A stretch of DNA of 64,000 bases from Streptomyces bacillaris (GTDB lineage Bacteria; Actinomycetota; Actinomycetes; Streptomycetales; Streptomycetaceae). The notes under the pieces are model-generated. The model was not told where the DNA came from. It saw only the letters and a program-made list of their open reading frames with translations, and made no database searches. Of this stretch, positions 8,295 to 17,094 are shown piece by piece. Location: the NCBI RefSeq assembly GCF_003268675.1, contig NZ_CP029378.1, forward strand, positions 4,154,001 through 4,218,000, written 5' to 3'. A program made the translations under genes and the position numbers. The number at the start of each line of letters is the position of its first letter. The stretch's first letter is position 1.

Positions 8295-10177
8295 TGACCG
8301 ATCTGCTCGGGCGGATACTCGCGGCCGACCCGCCCCCCTTCGCCCTGCTCCACCGCCCGGAGGCCACCGGCGACGGCACGCTCGACGTGCTCGTCGGGGA
8401 CGTGCGCGCGTACGACACCCTCGCCGACGTCCCCCTCACCCCGGGCCCCCACGGCGAGGCCCGGCACGACGCCCTGGTCCTCGTCCCGTACCGGCAGATC
8501 GCCGAGCGCGGCTTCGTCGGCGCCGAGGACGGCTCCCCGCTGCTCGCGATGACCGTCACCGACCAGGAGGTCCGGAGCGTCGCGGAGGCGCTGCGCCGCA
8601 TCCCGGACACCCCGATCGCGCTCACCGACGGCGGCTTCGACACCGACGACGAGACGTACGCCGAGACCGTGCGCCGGGTCGTCACCGACGAGATCGGCAC
8701 CGGCAAGGGCGCCAACTTCGTCATCAAACGCTCCTACTCGGCCGACATCACCGGCTACACCCCCGCGGCCGCGCTCACCTTCTTCCGGCGGCTGCTGGAG
8801 CGGGAGACCGGCGCCTACTGGACGTTCGTCGTCCACACCGGGGAGCGCACCTTCGTCGGCGCAACCCCCGAGCGCCATGTCAGCCTCACCCGCGGCCTCG
8901 CGGTGATGAACCCCATCAGCGGCACCTACCGGTACGCGCCCAGCGGCCCGAGCCTGCCCGCCATGATGGAGTTCCTCGCGGACCGCAAGGAGATCGACGA
9001 GCTGTACATGGTCGTCGACGAGGAGCTGAAGATGATGTCCCGGATCTGCCCGGAGGGCGGGCGGGTCATCGGACCGTTCCTCAAGGAGATGGCCCGGCTC
9101 GCCCACACCGAGTACTTCATCGAGGGGCACAGCGACCGCGACCCGCGCGACATCCTGCGCGAGACGATGTTCGCGCCGACCGTCACCGGCAGCCCGCTGG
9201 AGAGCGCCTGCCGCGTCATCAACCAGTACGAGCCCGAGGGGCGCGGCTACTACAGCGGGGTCGTGGCCCTCCTCGGCCGCGACGAGGAGGGCGGCCACGC
9301 CCTGGACTCCTCGATCCTCATCCGTACCGCCGACATCTCGGCCGCCGGACGCCTGCGGATCGGCGTCGGCGCCACCCTCGTACGCCACTCCGACCCGATG
9401 TCCGAGGCGGCCGAGACCCGGGCCAAGGCGGCCGGGCTGCTGGCGGCCCTGGAGTCCGGCGGGCAGACCCGGCTCTCCACCAACCCCGAGGTCCGGGCTG
9501 CCCTGGCCGAACGGAACTCCTCCCTCGCGGACTTCTGGCTCGCCCACGCCGGGGACCGGCACGCTCCCGACCCGTACCTCGCCGGACGGCGGGTGCTGGT
9601 GGTCGACGCCGAGGACACCTTCACGTCGATGATCGCCCAGCAACTGAGCGCCATCGGCCTGTCAGTGACAGTCCGCCGCTTCGACGAACCGTACGACCCC
9701 GACGACCACGACCTGACGGTCATGGGCCCCGGCCCCGGCGATCCGCGCGACCTCACCGACCCGAAGATCGCCCATCTCGACACGGCCGTGGGCCGGTTGC
9801 TGGAGAACCGCACCCCGTTCCTCGCCGTCTGCCTCAGCCACCAGGTGCTGAGCGGCCGGCTCGGACTCCCGCTGATCCGCCGCGATGTCCCCAACCAGGG
9901 CGTGCAGCGCGAGATCGACCTCTTCGGCCGCCGCGAACAGGTGGGCTTCTACAACACCTTCGCCGCCGTCTCCGAGGAGGCCAAGACCGACTGCCCGGGC
10001 ATCGGCCCCATCGAGGTCAGCCGCTCGCCCGAGACCGGCGAGGTGCACGGGCTGCGCGGCCCGTGGTTCGCCTCCACCCAGTTCCACGCGGAGTCGGTCC
10101 TCACCCGCGACGGGGTGCACATCACCCGTAACCTGCTGACCGAACTGCTGCGACGCACGGAGGGAGCGGTCCGATGA
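8294..10177 (+). CDS. PhzE-like 2-amino-2-deoxyisochorismate synthase
   Basis: The 627-residue protein fuses an anthranilate synthase component I-like chorismate-binding domain (about residues 20-400) to a class I glutamine amidotransferase domain (about 430-627). The first domain has NPISGTYRY and DELYMVVDEELKMM. The second has GPGPGDP, the nucleophile Cys513 in LAVCLSHQ, and His598/Glu600 in QFHAES. This order and length match PhzE, which converts chorismate and glutamine to 2-amino-2-deoxyisochorismate and lacks the lyase step of anthranilate synthase. The gene overlaps the isochorismatase upstream and the DsbA-like gene downstream by four bases or fewer. Confidence 0.93.
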   Translation: MTDLLGRILAADPPPFALLHRPEATGDGTLDVLVGDVRAYDTLADVPLTPGPHGEARHDALVLVPYRQIAERGFVGAEDGSPLLAMTVTDQEVRSVAEALRRIPDTPIALTDGGFDTDDETYAETVRRVVTDEIGTGKGANFVIKRSYSADITGYTPAAALTFFRRLLERETGAYWTFVVHTGERTFVGATPERHVSLTRGLAVMNPISGTYRYAPSGPSLPAMMEFLADRKEIDELYMVVDEELKMMSRICPEGGRVIGPFLKEMARLAHTEYFIEGHSDRDPRDILRETMFAPTVTGSPLESACRVINQYEPEGRGYYSGVVALLGRDEEGGHALDSSILIRTADISAAGRLRIGVGATLVRHSDPMSEAAETRAKAAGLLAALESGGQTRLSTNPEVRAALAERNSSLADFWLAHAGDRHAPDPYLAGRRVLVVDAEDTFTSMIAQQLSAIGLSVTVRRFDEPYDPDDHDLTVMGPGPGDPRDLTDPKIAHLDTAVGRLLENRTPFLAVCLSHQVLSGRLGLPLIRRDVPNQGVQREIDLFGRREQVGFYNTFAAVSEEAKTDCPGIGPIEVSRSPETGEVHGLRGPWFASTQFHAESVLTRDGVHITRNLLTELLRRTEGAVR

Positions 10178-10899
10178 CGAGCGACGACCCGAAACTGGTC
10201 AACACCGCCAGTACCGAGGGTGACTGGCCGGTCATCACCATCTGGTCGGACATCGGCTGCCCCTGGGCAGCGCTGGCCCTGCACACCCTGCGGGCCGCCT
10301 CCGCCCGGCTGGAGCTGCCGGTCCTCATCGACCACCGGGCCTTCCCGCTGGAGCTGTTCAACCGGGAGCCCACCCCGAAGTTCATCGTGGATGTGGAACT
10401 GGCCGCCATCGCCGCCCGCCGCCCCGAGGTGAACTGGCGCCGCTGGTCGGCCCCCGAGTGGACCTACCCCTCCAGCATGCTGCCCGCCCTGGAGGCCGTC
10501 CAGGCCGCCAAGTCCCCGGCCGTGGGCGGCCTGCGCGCCTCCGACGAGCTGGACATCGCCCTGCGCCGCGCCTTCTACACCGAGAGCCGCTCGGTGGGCG
10601 TGCACGCGGTGATCCTGGAGCTGGCCGAGAGCTGCGAGCACCTGGACGCCGACGCCCTGGCGAAGGCGCTGCGCGCGGGCGAGGGCCGCTCCGAGGTGTA
10701 CGGCCAGTGGGACATCGCCCAGGGCCCCCACGTCCAGGGCAGCCCGCACCTGTTCGCCCCCGGCGGCTACACGGTGCACAACCCCGGGGTGACCTGCCGC
10801 TGGACGGACTCCCCGGAGAACGGCGGCTTCCCGCTCTTCGAGGCGTACGACGAGTCCTGGGCGGAGGAGCTGCTGCGGCGGGTGCACGGGGCGGGGTGA
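10174..10899 (+). CDS. DsbA/FrnE-family thioredoxin-fold protein with a single active-site Cys
   Basis: A 241-residue protein of the DsbA/FrnE/2-hydroxychromene-2-carboxylate isomerase superfamily. The active-site region reads CPWA near residue 30, so the second Cys of a CxxC redox site is absent. No signal peptide is seen, so it is cytosolic. The single cysteine favours a glutathione- or mycothiol-linked isomerase or transferase over disulfide exchange. It overlaps the PhzE-like gene by four bases and ends the 3-hydroxyanthranilate operon, so a role in tailoring or detoxifying an aromatic intermediate is plausible. The exact function is not identifiable. Confidence 0.75.
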   Translation: MTSDDPKLVNTASTEGDWPVITIWSDIGCPWAALALHTLRAASARLELPVLIDHRAFPLELFNREPTPKFIVDVELAAIAARRPEVNWRRWSAPEWTYPSSMLPALEAVQAAKSPAVGGLRASDELDIALRRAFYTESRSVGVHAVILELAESCEHLDADALAKALRAGEGRSEVYGQWDIAQGPHVQGSPHLFAPGGYTVHNPGVTCRWTDSPENGGFPLFEAYDESWAEELLRRVHGAG

Positions 10900-11290
10900 G
10901 CCCTCAGGGACTCTGAACGTGGGGGTGTGCGGGGGCGGTCGGTGACCGTGGCCGCGCACCCCCCGGTGCGTTCGTCACGCCCCTGCGAGCGATGACGGAG
11001 CGCCGGAGCTTGCGCGTCATGGGGCTGGACCGCAGGCGGGCTGCCTGCGCTCTGTGGCTGATGGGCACGGGCACAGCATCGCGGACATGGGCATTCGGGA
11101 GGACGTCGAAGAACTGGCGAAGGAAGCCGCCCCTCCAGCAATGCGCGGAAGCCGAAGAGGCGATCCTTCGGCTCCAGGACACCCTCGCCCGCCTCTCCAC
11201 CGCCTGAACCCGTCGGGGAGCATCATGACCTCATGCTGCTCCCTCTCCGGCAGCGCTTTCCCGAGGCCGTTGGCGATCAGAGCTGGACAC
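10900..11290. other. Intergenic stretch with a possible gene remnant
   Basis: No intact gene was found between the convergent DsbA-like and lyase genes. A partial stem near 10919-10964 (GGGGTGTGCG against CGCGCACCCC) may terminate the plus-strand operon. Between about 11087 and 11207 two frames give helical, Glu/Ala-rich pieces (MGIREDVEELAKEA, then AEEAILRLQDTLARLSTA and a stop) that would join only with a frame change. They may be the remains of a small gene. Confidence 0.35.
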
Positions 11291-11336
11291 ATGGATGCGC
11301 GGTGGCCCCCCTTCCGGGAGACCACCGCGCATCCGT
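11291..11336. terminator. Hairpin terminator at the end of the nitrite/diazotase operon
   Basis: Bases 11293-11305 pair perfectly with 11322-11334 (13 GC-rich pairs, 16-base loop). The hairpin lies 22 bases past the lyase stop (11358, minus strand) and could also stop plus-strand transcripts. Confidence 0.75.
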
Positions 11337-11357
11337 ACATCCGGAGGACGGGCAGGA

Positions 11358-12896
11358 CTAGCCCCGCCCCACCTCCCGGTCGACCAGGGCGCCCGCGGCG
11401 CCCGTGTAGCCGGCCGGGTCGCACAGGCGCTCCAACTCCGATCCCACCGGGAGCAGTTCCGCCGCCTGGGGGAGGGAGGCCAGCACCTGGGCGAGGGAGC
11501 GGCGGCTCATCCGGACCTCGTCCGCTGCTTCGCCCAGCAGCCGTTTGGCCTCCGCGCGGCCCAGGTGCGGGGTGAGGTGGGCGGCGATCCGTTCGGTCAC
11601 CACCTGGTCGCCCGTGAGGCCCAGGTTCTCCCGCATCCGGTCCGGGCGGACCTCCAAGCCCGCGCACAGCTCGACCGCGGTGTGGGTGGCCCCGGCCGTC
11701 AGCCGCAGGCATTCGCGGAGGGGCGACCACTCGGCGTGCCAGACGCCCGCCGACCGCTCGTCCTCGGAGACCAGGCACTGCGCCAGACCGGCGGCCAGCA
11801 GCGGCACTTGGAGCGATGCGCTGCGGATGAGGGTGGCCAGTACCGGGTTCCGTTTGTGCGGCATGGCGGAGGAGGCCCCGCGCCCGGCCACGGACGGTTC
11901 GGCCACCTCGCCTACCTCGGTCCGCGTCAGTGACTGGACATCGATGGCGATCTTGCCGAGTGCGCCGGTGGTGAAGGCGAGCGCGGCGCCGAGGTCCGCG
12001 ATCGGCGTCCGCAGGGAGTGCCAGGGGAGGGGCGGCCTGGCCAGGCCGGTCTCGGCGGCGAAGCCGTCGAGCAGCAGCTCCAGGTAGCCGTCGACGTCCT
12101 GGGCCCGGGCGTCGCCGTCGACCTGGGCGTACTCCAGGTAGCCGGCGAGCGTTCCGGCCGCCCCGCCGAGCGAGACGGGCAGCCCGCCGTCGAGGACGGC
12201 GGTGATCCGGCGGTGGGCGTCGAGCAGCAGCCGCCGCCAGCCGGCCGCCTTCAGCCCGAAGGTGGTCGGTACGGCCTGGAGGGCGAGGGTGCGGCCGGGG
12301 AGCACGGTGTCCCGGTGCTCCCGGGCCAGCCCCGCCAGCGACTCGGCGGCCGCTTCCAGGTCCGCCGCGATCAGCTCCAGGGTCCGGGCGGCGACGAGCA
12401 TCGCCCCGGTGTCCAGGATGTCCTGGCTGGTCGAGCCCCGGTGGACGTACTCGGCGGCCTCCGGCGAGACCTCTGCCACCGCCCGGGTCAGCGCGGCGAC
12501 CAGGGAGACCACCGGGTTGGCCGTCTCCCGGGAGGCGACCGCGAGGGCCCGCAGGTCCAGCGCGTCCGCCCGGGCGGTACGGGTGACCGTCTCGGCGGCC
12601 TCCTTCGGTACGGTGCCGATCCCGGCCTGGGCCCGGGTCAGCGCCGCCTCGGCGTCCAGCATGGCCTGCAGCCACGCCTCGTCGCTCGTCGCCGCTTCAC
12701 CGGGCGTGCCCGCGCGGACGGGGGAGAGGATTCCGGAGTCGATGCCGGGGCCCGTGGTGCCTGTGGCGAGCGGGCCCGGGGCGGTGTCCGTACGGGACGT
12801 GGCGGGCGTGTCCCTGCCCCTGTCGGCCGTACGGGCCGCCGCCCCCGGCGCCGGAGCACCGGGGGCGGCGACGGGGCCGGGGGTTCCGGCGGTCAC
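11358..12896 (-). CDS. CreD-like nitrosuccinate lyase (fumarase/aspartase superfamily)
   Basis: A 512-residue protein of the fumarase/aspartase/adenylosuccinate lyase superfamily. It has the substrate loop HRGSTSQDI (152-160) and the signature GRGASSAMPHKRNPV (338-352). Sequence alone also fits carboxymuconate cycloisomerase. The GTG start, however, overlaps the stop of a CreE-like FAD monooxygenase (GTGA), and this pairing is the hallmark of the aspartate-nitrosuccinate pathway known from cremeomycin. There CreD splits nitrosuccinate into fumarate and nitrous acid. The first 70 residues are Pro/Ala/Thr-rich and probably disordered. It is the last gene of the minus-strand operon. Confidence 0.82.
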   Translation of the reverse strand: MTAGTPGPVAAPGAPAPGAAARTADRGRDTPATSRTDTAPGPLATGTTGPGIDSGILSPVRAGTPGEAATSDEAWLQAMLDAEAALTRAQAGIGTVPKEAAETVTRTARADALDLRALAVASRETANPVVSLVAALTRAVAEVSPEAAEYVHRGSTSQDILDTGAMLVAARTLELIAADLEAAAESLAGLAREHRDTVLPGRTLALQAVPTTFGLKAAGWRRLLLDAHRRITAVLDGGLPVSLGGAAGTLAGYLEYAQVDGDARAQDVDGYLELLLDGFAAETGLARPPLPWHSLRTPIADLGAALAFTTGALGKIAIDVQSLTRTEVGEVAEPSVAGRGASSAMPHKRNPVLATLIRSASLQVPLLAAGLAQCLVSEDERSAGVWHAEWSPLRECLRLTAGATHTAVELCAGLEVRPDRMRENLGLTGDQVVTERIAAHLTPHLGRAEAKRLLGEAADEVRMSRRSLAQVLASLPQAAELLPVGSELERLCDPAGYTGAAGALVDREVGRG

Positions 12897-14881
12897 ACGA
12901 TCACCCCGACGAGACCCTCTTCCGAGGTCTGGACCTGGGCGGACCAGGGGCGGTTGGCGACGGGGGTCACCGCCAGGGCCGCCCGGGCGATGGCGTCCGA
13001 GTCGCCGAGCGTCACCGAGTCGACGCCGGGGCGGATGCCCGCGGCCGTGACCCAGTGCACCGACTCCGTCGGCACGCCGTAGGCGAAGCGCCGGGGGTGC
13101 ACCTCGCCGTTGCCGTCCAGCAGCCGGTAGGGCCGCTCGGTGACGGCGAGCCCGCCGGTCTGGTAGCTGCGGCCCTGGGAGGCGGCCATGGAGTACGGCT
13201 GGGCCTGCCCGGTGTCCAGCAGATGGCGCATCAACGGGTCGTCGGTGCGCCGCAGATCGGGCTCGGGCAGCCGGGCCTCGATCAGGACCGTCGAGTGGAT
13301 CGGCGGCCCGGGCACCTCGGTGGACATCGCGACGTACTGCGGTGCGCCGGTGTCCACGGCGATCTTCGTGCCCGGTCCGGTCACCTCCAGCAGGCCTGCC
13401 TCGATGAGGGCGATCATCTCCTCGATGCGGGAGGCCGGCGGGCCGATGGAGAGGAAGGCGTTGAGCGGGGTGTACCAGGCCTCCAGCTCGTCCCGGTAGG
13501 AGTCACCGGCCAGTCCGCCGTGGTCGACCGCGAGCCGGATCTCGTTGCGGAGGTCCCGCAGCACGTCCAGCGCGGCCTTGACCGGACCGCTGACGTTGCC
13601 GCTGCGGGCGGCGACCACATCGGCGGCCAGATACTCCAGCAGCCAGGCCCGGAAGCTCTCCCGGCTGGTGAACTCCCGGTTCTCGTACGGCTTGGAGAGC
13701 CGCTCCCAGGACCAGTGGTCCTCCGGCTGGATGCCGAACTCGGTGAGCAGCTGCGCCCCGTCGTCGTCGGCCGGCCGCTTCAGGAAGCGCTCGGCCAGCT
13801 CGGCGCCGTCCGCCGCGCGGTCCCGGGCGGTGAGCAGGGTCTCGTAGTAGACGCTCTCGACCTCCCGGGAGATCAGCGGCCACAGGTCGGTCTTGAACCG
13901 GATCTGCTGGCCGTCGGCGGAGCGGGCGCGCAGCTTCTCGATGTACTCGACGGTGAGGAGCCGGGGGAAGTAGCGGCCGTAGGCGCCCTTCTGGTTCTCG
14001 CCGCGCGAGTGGTAGGGCACCCCGCGCCGGGAGAACGCGTACATTCTCGGCTCGCGGCCCGAAGCGTGGTAGACGAGCTTGCCGTCCTCGCCGCGCTCGA
14101 AGGTGCCGCCCCGGCCCGCGCTGAACAGGGCCATGTGGTCGAAGAAGTTGAGCCCCAGGCCGCGCAGCAGCACCGGCTGGCCGGGCTTGATGCCGCTGAG
14201 GTCCAGGTCGGCCGGGTTGGCCGGGGCCACATAGGTGAGGTGGTGGATCCGGGCGAGGCCCGCCGTCCGCGCCTCGCGCGGGGTCAGCCGGGTCGGCAGG
14301 TGGCCCTGGGCCAGGATGATGGCGTCCAGCTCGTTGAGCCGGGTGCCGTCCTCCAGCCGGACGCCCTGGGTCCCGTCGGTGACCCCGTGCACATCGGCGA
14401 TGGCCACCGCGCGGGAGCGGTGCACCTTGACCGCCACGTGCGCCGGGGCGCGGTCCACCACCTCCTGGAAGCAGCTGCGCAGGTAGCGGCCGTAGAAGGA
14501 GCGGGTGGGGTACGAGTCCGGGCCGAGCGAACGGGCCTCGGAGAGCACGTCCTCGTCGGCCTCGCCGTGGCCCGCCTCGACCCGGGCGACCAGGGCGCGG
14601 GCCCACTCGTACAGGCTGGGCCCCGCCTCGATGGGGCCCTCCAGCCGGGCACTGTCGTCGGTGAAGACGGTGATCTGCGAGGCCACCGTGTTCATCAGCA
14701 GATGGCGGGACTGCTCGGGCCGCCAGACCGTACCGGCCCCCGGCGGGGAGGGGTCCACCACGTGGATGGTGACCCCGGCGTGGCTGGGCTCGGCTCTCTC
14801 GTTGGCGCAGAGCCGTTCGATCACCGACAGGCCGCGGGGCCCGGCACCCACGACACAGATCTCAAGGAGAGCCTTGGTCAT
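12893..14881 (-). CDS. CreE-like FAD-dependent L-aspartate N-monooxygenase
   Basis: A 662-residue FAD/NAD(P)-binding protein. The FAD Rossmann motif VGAGPRG is at about residues 11-17, an ATG-type loop (AQGHLP) occurs near 210, and a second nucleotide site GLGLNFFDHM near 245. The length and fold match the monooxygenases that oxidise L-aspartate to nitrosuccinate in diazo pathways (CreE). The start ATG 14881 overlaps the ligase stop (ATGA), and the stop overlaps the lyase start. The three genes are thus strictly coupled. With the lyase it should release nitrous acid in the cytosol from aspartate, NADPH and oxygen. The function rests on operon context as well as family resemblance. Confidence 0.82.
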   Translation of the reverse strand: MTKALLEICVVGAGPRGLSVIERLCANERAEPSHAGVTIHVVDPSPPGAGTVWRPEQSRHLLMNTVASQITVFTDDSARLEGPIEAGPSLYEWARALVARVEAGHGEADEDVLSEARSLGPDSYPTRSFYGRYLRSCFQEVVDRAPAHVAVKVHRSRAVAIADVHGVTDGTQGVRLEDGTRLNELDAIILAQGHLPTRLTPREARTAGLARIHHLTYVAPANPADLDLSGIKPGQPVLLRGLGLNFFDHMALFSAGRGGTFERGEDGKLVYHASGREPRMYAFSRRGVPYHSRGENQKGAYGRYFPRLLTVEYIEKLRARSADGQQIRFKTDLWPLISREVESVYYETLLTARDRAADGAELAERFLKRPADDDGAQLLTEFGIQPEDHWSWERLSKPYENREFTSRESFRAWLLEYLAADVVAARSGNVSGPVKAALDVLRDLRNEIRLAVDHGGLAGDSYRDELEAWYTPLNAFLSIGPPASRIEEMIALIEAGLLEVTGPGTKIAVDTGAPQYVAMSTEVPGPPIHSTVLIEARLPEPDLRRTDDPLMRHLLDTGQAQPYSMAASQGRSYQTGGLAVTERPYRLLDGNGEVHPRRFAYGVPTESVHWVTAAGIRPGVDSVTLGDSDAIARAALAVTPVANRPWSAQVQTSEEGLVGVIV

Positions 14882-16458
14882 GACAGTTCGCCGTTCCCGT
14901 TGGAGCCGGCCGCCAGCAGCCGGGCCAGTTCGAGTCGCTTGATCTTGGTGGTGGCGGTCTGCGGGAGGTCCTCCAGCTTCCACCGGACCGGGTCCGCCAT
15001 CGGGGGCAGCCCGACGACGGCGTCCTTCCAGACCCGCTCGTCCAGCGGCTTGTCGTCACGAGTGGAGACGACGGGGACGGGGCGGCCGTCGGGGCCGGGG
15101 ATGATGATGACCTCGATCAGGTCCTCGATCCGGGCGAAGAGCTTGTCCTCGATCTCCAGGGTGGACTCCACGCCGGGGATCTCGTCGACCTCGCGGTCCA
15201 GCAGGTGCAGACAGCCCCACTTGGTGCGGTAGCCGACGTCGCCCATGCGCCACCAGCCGTCGTTGACCTGCTTCTCCCACCGCTCGTGCTCACCGAGGTA
15301 GGTGACGATCCGGCCGTCGCTGCGGACCTCGATGAAGCCCGGCGAGGACTTCGTCGGCGGGCGGCCGTCGCGGCTGACCACGCGGACGTTGGTCATCCCG
15401 TGGAACGGCGAGCCGACACAGCGGCCGTCGGCCTCGGCGCCGCGCTTGCGGGAGTACGTACGGGCCGCGATCGGGCCGACCTCGCTCTGCCCGTACGCCT
15501 GGGCGAAGAGCGGCAGCTTCCGGCGCGAGGCGCCCAGCAGCGTGTGCACGGTGCGCGGGTGGATGGCGTCGAAGGTGGAGCTGAAGTACTTGACGTTGCT
15601 CAGCGGGCCGCGCGGGTCCTTCGCCAGCACCTCCCAGCGCAGGAAGGTGTTGGGGTGGGCCTCGATGAGCCCCGGCGGGACCTGCGAGAAGAGCTTGGCG
15701 ACCGACTCCGGCTCGTCGTCCTTCAGGATGATCAGCGGGTGGCCCTGGAGGATCGCGATCGGCATGGCGGTGAACATCCGCGAGTGCACGAACGAGACGT
15801 GGATGGCGATCGGTTCGCGGCTGCGGACCGCCGAGACCACGGTGGCCTGCGGGCGGTAGCGGGCCTGGAAGGTGTGGCCGGTGTGGACGGCCAGCTTCGG
15901 GGTGCCCGTGGTGCCCGAGGTGTGGGTGATCAGCGTCGGGTGGTCCGGCGGCATGGTGATCGGCTCGACCCGTGCGGTACCGGCGTACGAGGCCAGCGGG
16001 GTGGCGCCCTCGAAGGTGCCGGAGGCGAGCAGGACCTTCTTGGCGACCTCGAAGACCTCGGCCGGAAGGCTGTCGGTGAGCTTGGCCTCGTCGGTGAAGA
16101 GGTAGGGCTGCTGGGCCCGGCGCACCAGCTCGACGACGGTCTCGCCGTCCAGCTTGGGGGAGAGCAGCACCGGTACGGCGCCGATCCGCGCGGCGGCGCA
16201 GGCCATCAGCGAAATGTCGAAGCCGTCGGTCTTGTGGACGACGATCTTCTCACCGGTGCGGACCCCGGCGGCCCACAGCCGCGACGCCAGCTCGGCGACC
16301 AGCTCGGCCACCTCGGGCAGGGCCAGGCGGCGGCCCAGTTCGGGCGCGACATCCAGGTCGTGGTCCAGGATCACCATGTTGCCGGGGTGCCGGGCGGCCG
16401 CCCGGTCGAAGAGCGTCCCGAGCCGGATGCCCTTGTTCCCTATTCGTTGCAGAAACAT
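14878..16458 (-). CDS. AMP-forming acyl-CoA synthetase-like enzyme, candidate ATP-dependent diazotase (CreM-like)
   Basis: An ANL-superfamily enzyme of about 526 residues. It has the phosphate loop THTSGTTGTPK, YGQSE (A5), GDVGYR (A7) and a C-terminal TATTKIKR segment carrying the A10 lysine. Normal roles are carboxylate activation to acyl-AMP or acyl-CoA. In cremeomycin and avenalumic acid clusters a homologue (CreM, AvaA6) instead uses ATP to activate nitrite and diazotise an aromatic amine. Its direct coupling to the CreE/CreD-like genes points to that role here, probably on 3-hydroxyanthranilate or a derivative. Activation of the aryl carboxylate remains possible. ATG 16458 is preferred over GTG 16467 because GGAG then has normal spacing. 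Confidence 0.72.
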   Translation of the reverse strand: MFLQRIGNKGIRLGTLFDRAAARHPGNMVILDHDLDVAPELGRRLALPEVAELVAELASRLWAAGVRTGEKIVVHKTDGFDISLMACAAARIGAVPVLLSPKLDGETVVELVRRAQQPYLFTDEAKLTDSLPAEVFEVAKKVLLASGTFEGATPLASYAGTARVEPITMPPDHPTLITHTSGTTGTPKLAVHTGHTFQARYRPQATVVSAVRSREPIAIHVSFVHSRMFTAMPIAILQGHPLIILKDDEPESVAKLFSQVPPGLIEAHPNTFLRWEVLAKDPRGPLSNVKYFSSTFDAIHPRTVHTLLGASRRKLPLFAQAYGQSEVGPIAARTYSRKRGAEADGRCVGSPFHGMTNVRVVSRDGRPPTKSSPGFIEVRSDGRIVTYLGEHERWEKQVNDGWWRMGDVGYRTKWGCLHLLDREVDEIPGVESTLEIEDKLFARIEDLIEVIIIPGPDGRPVPVVSTRDDKPLDERVWKDAVVGLPPMADPVRWKLEDLPQTATTKIKRLELARLLAAGSNGNGELS

Positions 16459-16496
16459 CTCGCCCACTCCGTTTCACGTACGCGGGAAGGAACCCG

Positions 16497-17039
16497 TCAT
16501 GCGGATTCGATGACGTCCTTGATTCGCTTGAGGGTGTCGTCGAGGTCCCGTTCCAGCTTGGCGGTCCAGTCCGCGACGAATCGCTTACGAGCATCCTCGT
16601 CGAGCTCGGAGACGATCTTGTGAATTCCGGCGGTCGCCTTTCCCATGCGGAAATGGTGGACCAGCCGGCTGCCTTCGGCGAGCGGCTCGATGTCGAAGCC
16701 CCAGACGGATTCCTGGTCGTCCTGGGCGTGCGAGAGCATCATCCAGCGGAAGGTCACACCCGGCTCGGCCGCCGTGACCCGGGCCTCGGTGTACCAGGTC
16801 CCGCGCACGAGCGGGGCCCAGGCCACGACCTCCTCGCTGCGGAGGTTCTCGCCGCGGAAGATGGTGCCCACCGCCGCGGGCTCTCCACCGATCCATTCAC
16901 CGCCCCGGCATTCGGGGCTCCATTCGGCACTGCGCGGCAAATCGCTGACGACCGCGTAGACCTCTTTCGGGGTCGCGGAAACCGCAATGTCCGCGCGCAG
17001 TTCGAACAGGGGAGAATTGTCGATGACTGATTCGCTCAT
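16497..17039 (-). CDS. SRPBCC (START-like) family protein
   Basis: A 180-residue protein of the SRPBCC/polyketide cyclase superfamily. It begins with a beta-strand and ATPKEVYAVVSDLPRSAEWSPEC, the usual first strand and two helices, and ends with a long amphipathic helix over the ligand cavity. START-fold proteins bind hydrophobic ligands and include aromatase/cyclases, but no catalytic residue is assignable. The start MSESVID is chosen from the fold; a strong ribosome site is not evident and an upstream start at 17078 is possible. It sits just upstream of the diazotase-like gene in the same operon, so it may bind or shape the diazo intermediate or product. Confidence 0.72.
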   Translation of the reverse strand: MSESVIDNSPLFELRADIAVSATPKEVYAVVSDLPRSAEWSPECRGGEWIGGEPAAVGTIFRGENLRSEEVVAWAPLVRGTWYTEARVTAAEPGVTFRWMMLSHAQDDQESVWGFDIEPLAEGSRLVHHFRMGKATAGIHKIVSELDEDARKRFVADWTAKLERDLDDTLKRIKDVIESA

Positions 17040-17094
17040 AAGGAGAACTCTGGTGGCGCGCCGAACGCGGGTCAACAAACCCCGCGATGGTCCG

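Noticed and set aside
8294..10177. Anthranilate synthase for tryptophan
   Set aside because: The fused domain order and the adjacent PhzD-like and DhbA-like genes point to amino-deoxyisochorismate synthase; no trp genes are nearby.
5581..10899. Phenazine biosynthesis cluster
   Set aside because: PhzF, PhzA/B and PhzG partners are absent, while a DhbA-like dehydrogenase is present, which diverts the intermediate to 3-hydroxyanthranilate.
11358..12896. 3-carboxy-cis,cis-muconate cycloisomerase (PcaB) for aromatic catabolism
   Set aside because: The superfamily fits, but no protocatechuate genes are present and strict coupling to a CreE-like monooxygenase favours nitrosuccinate lyase.
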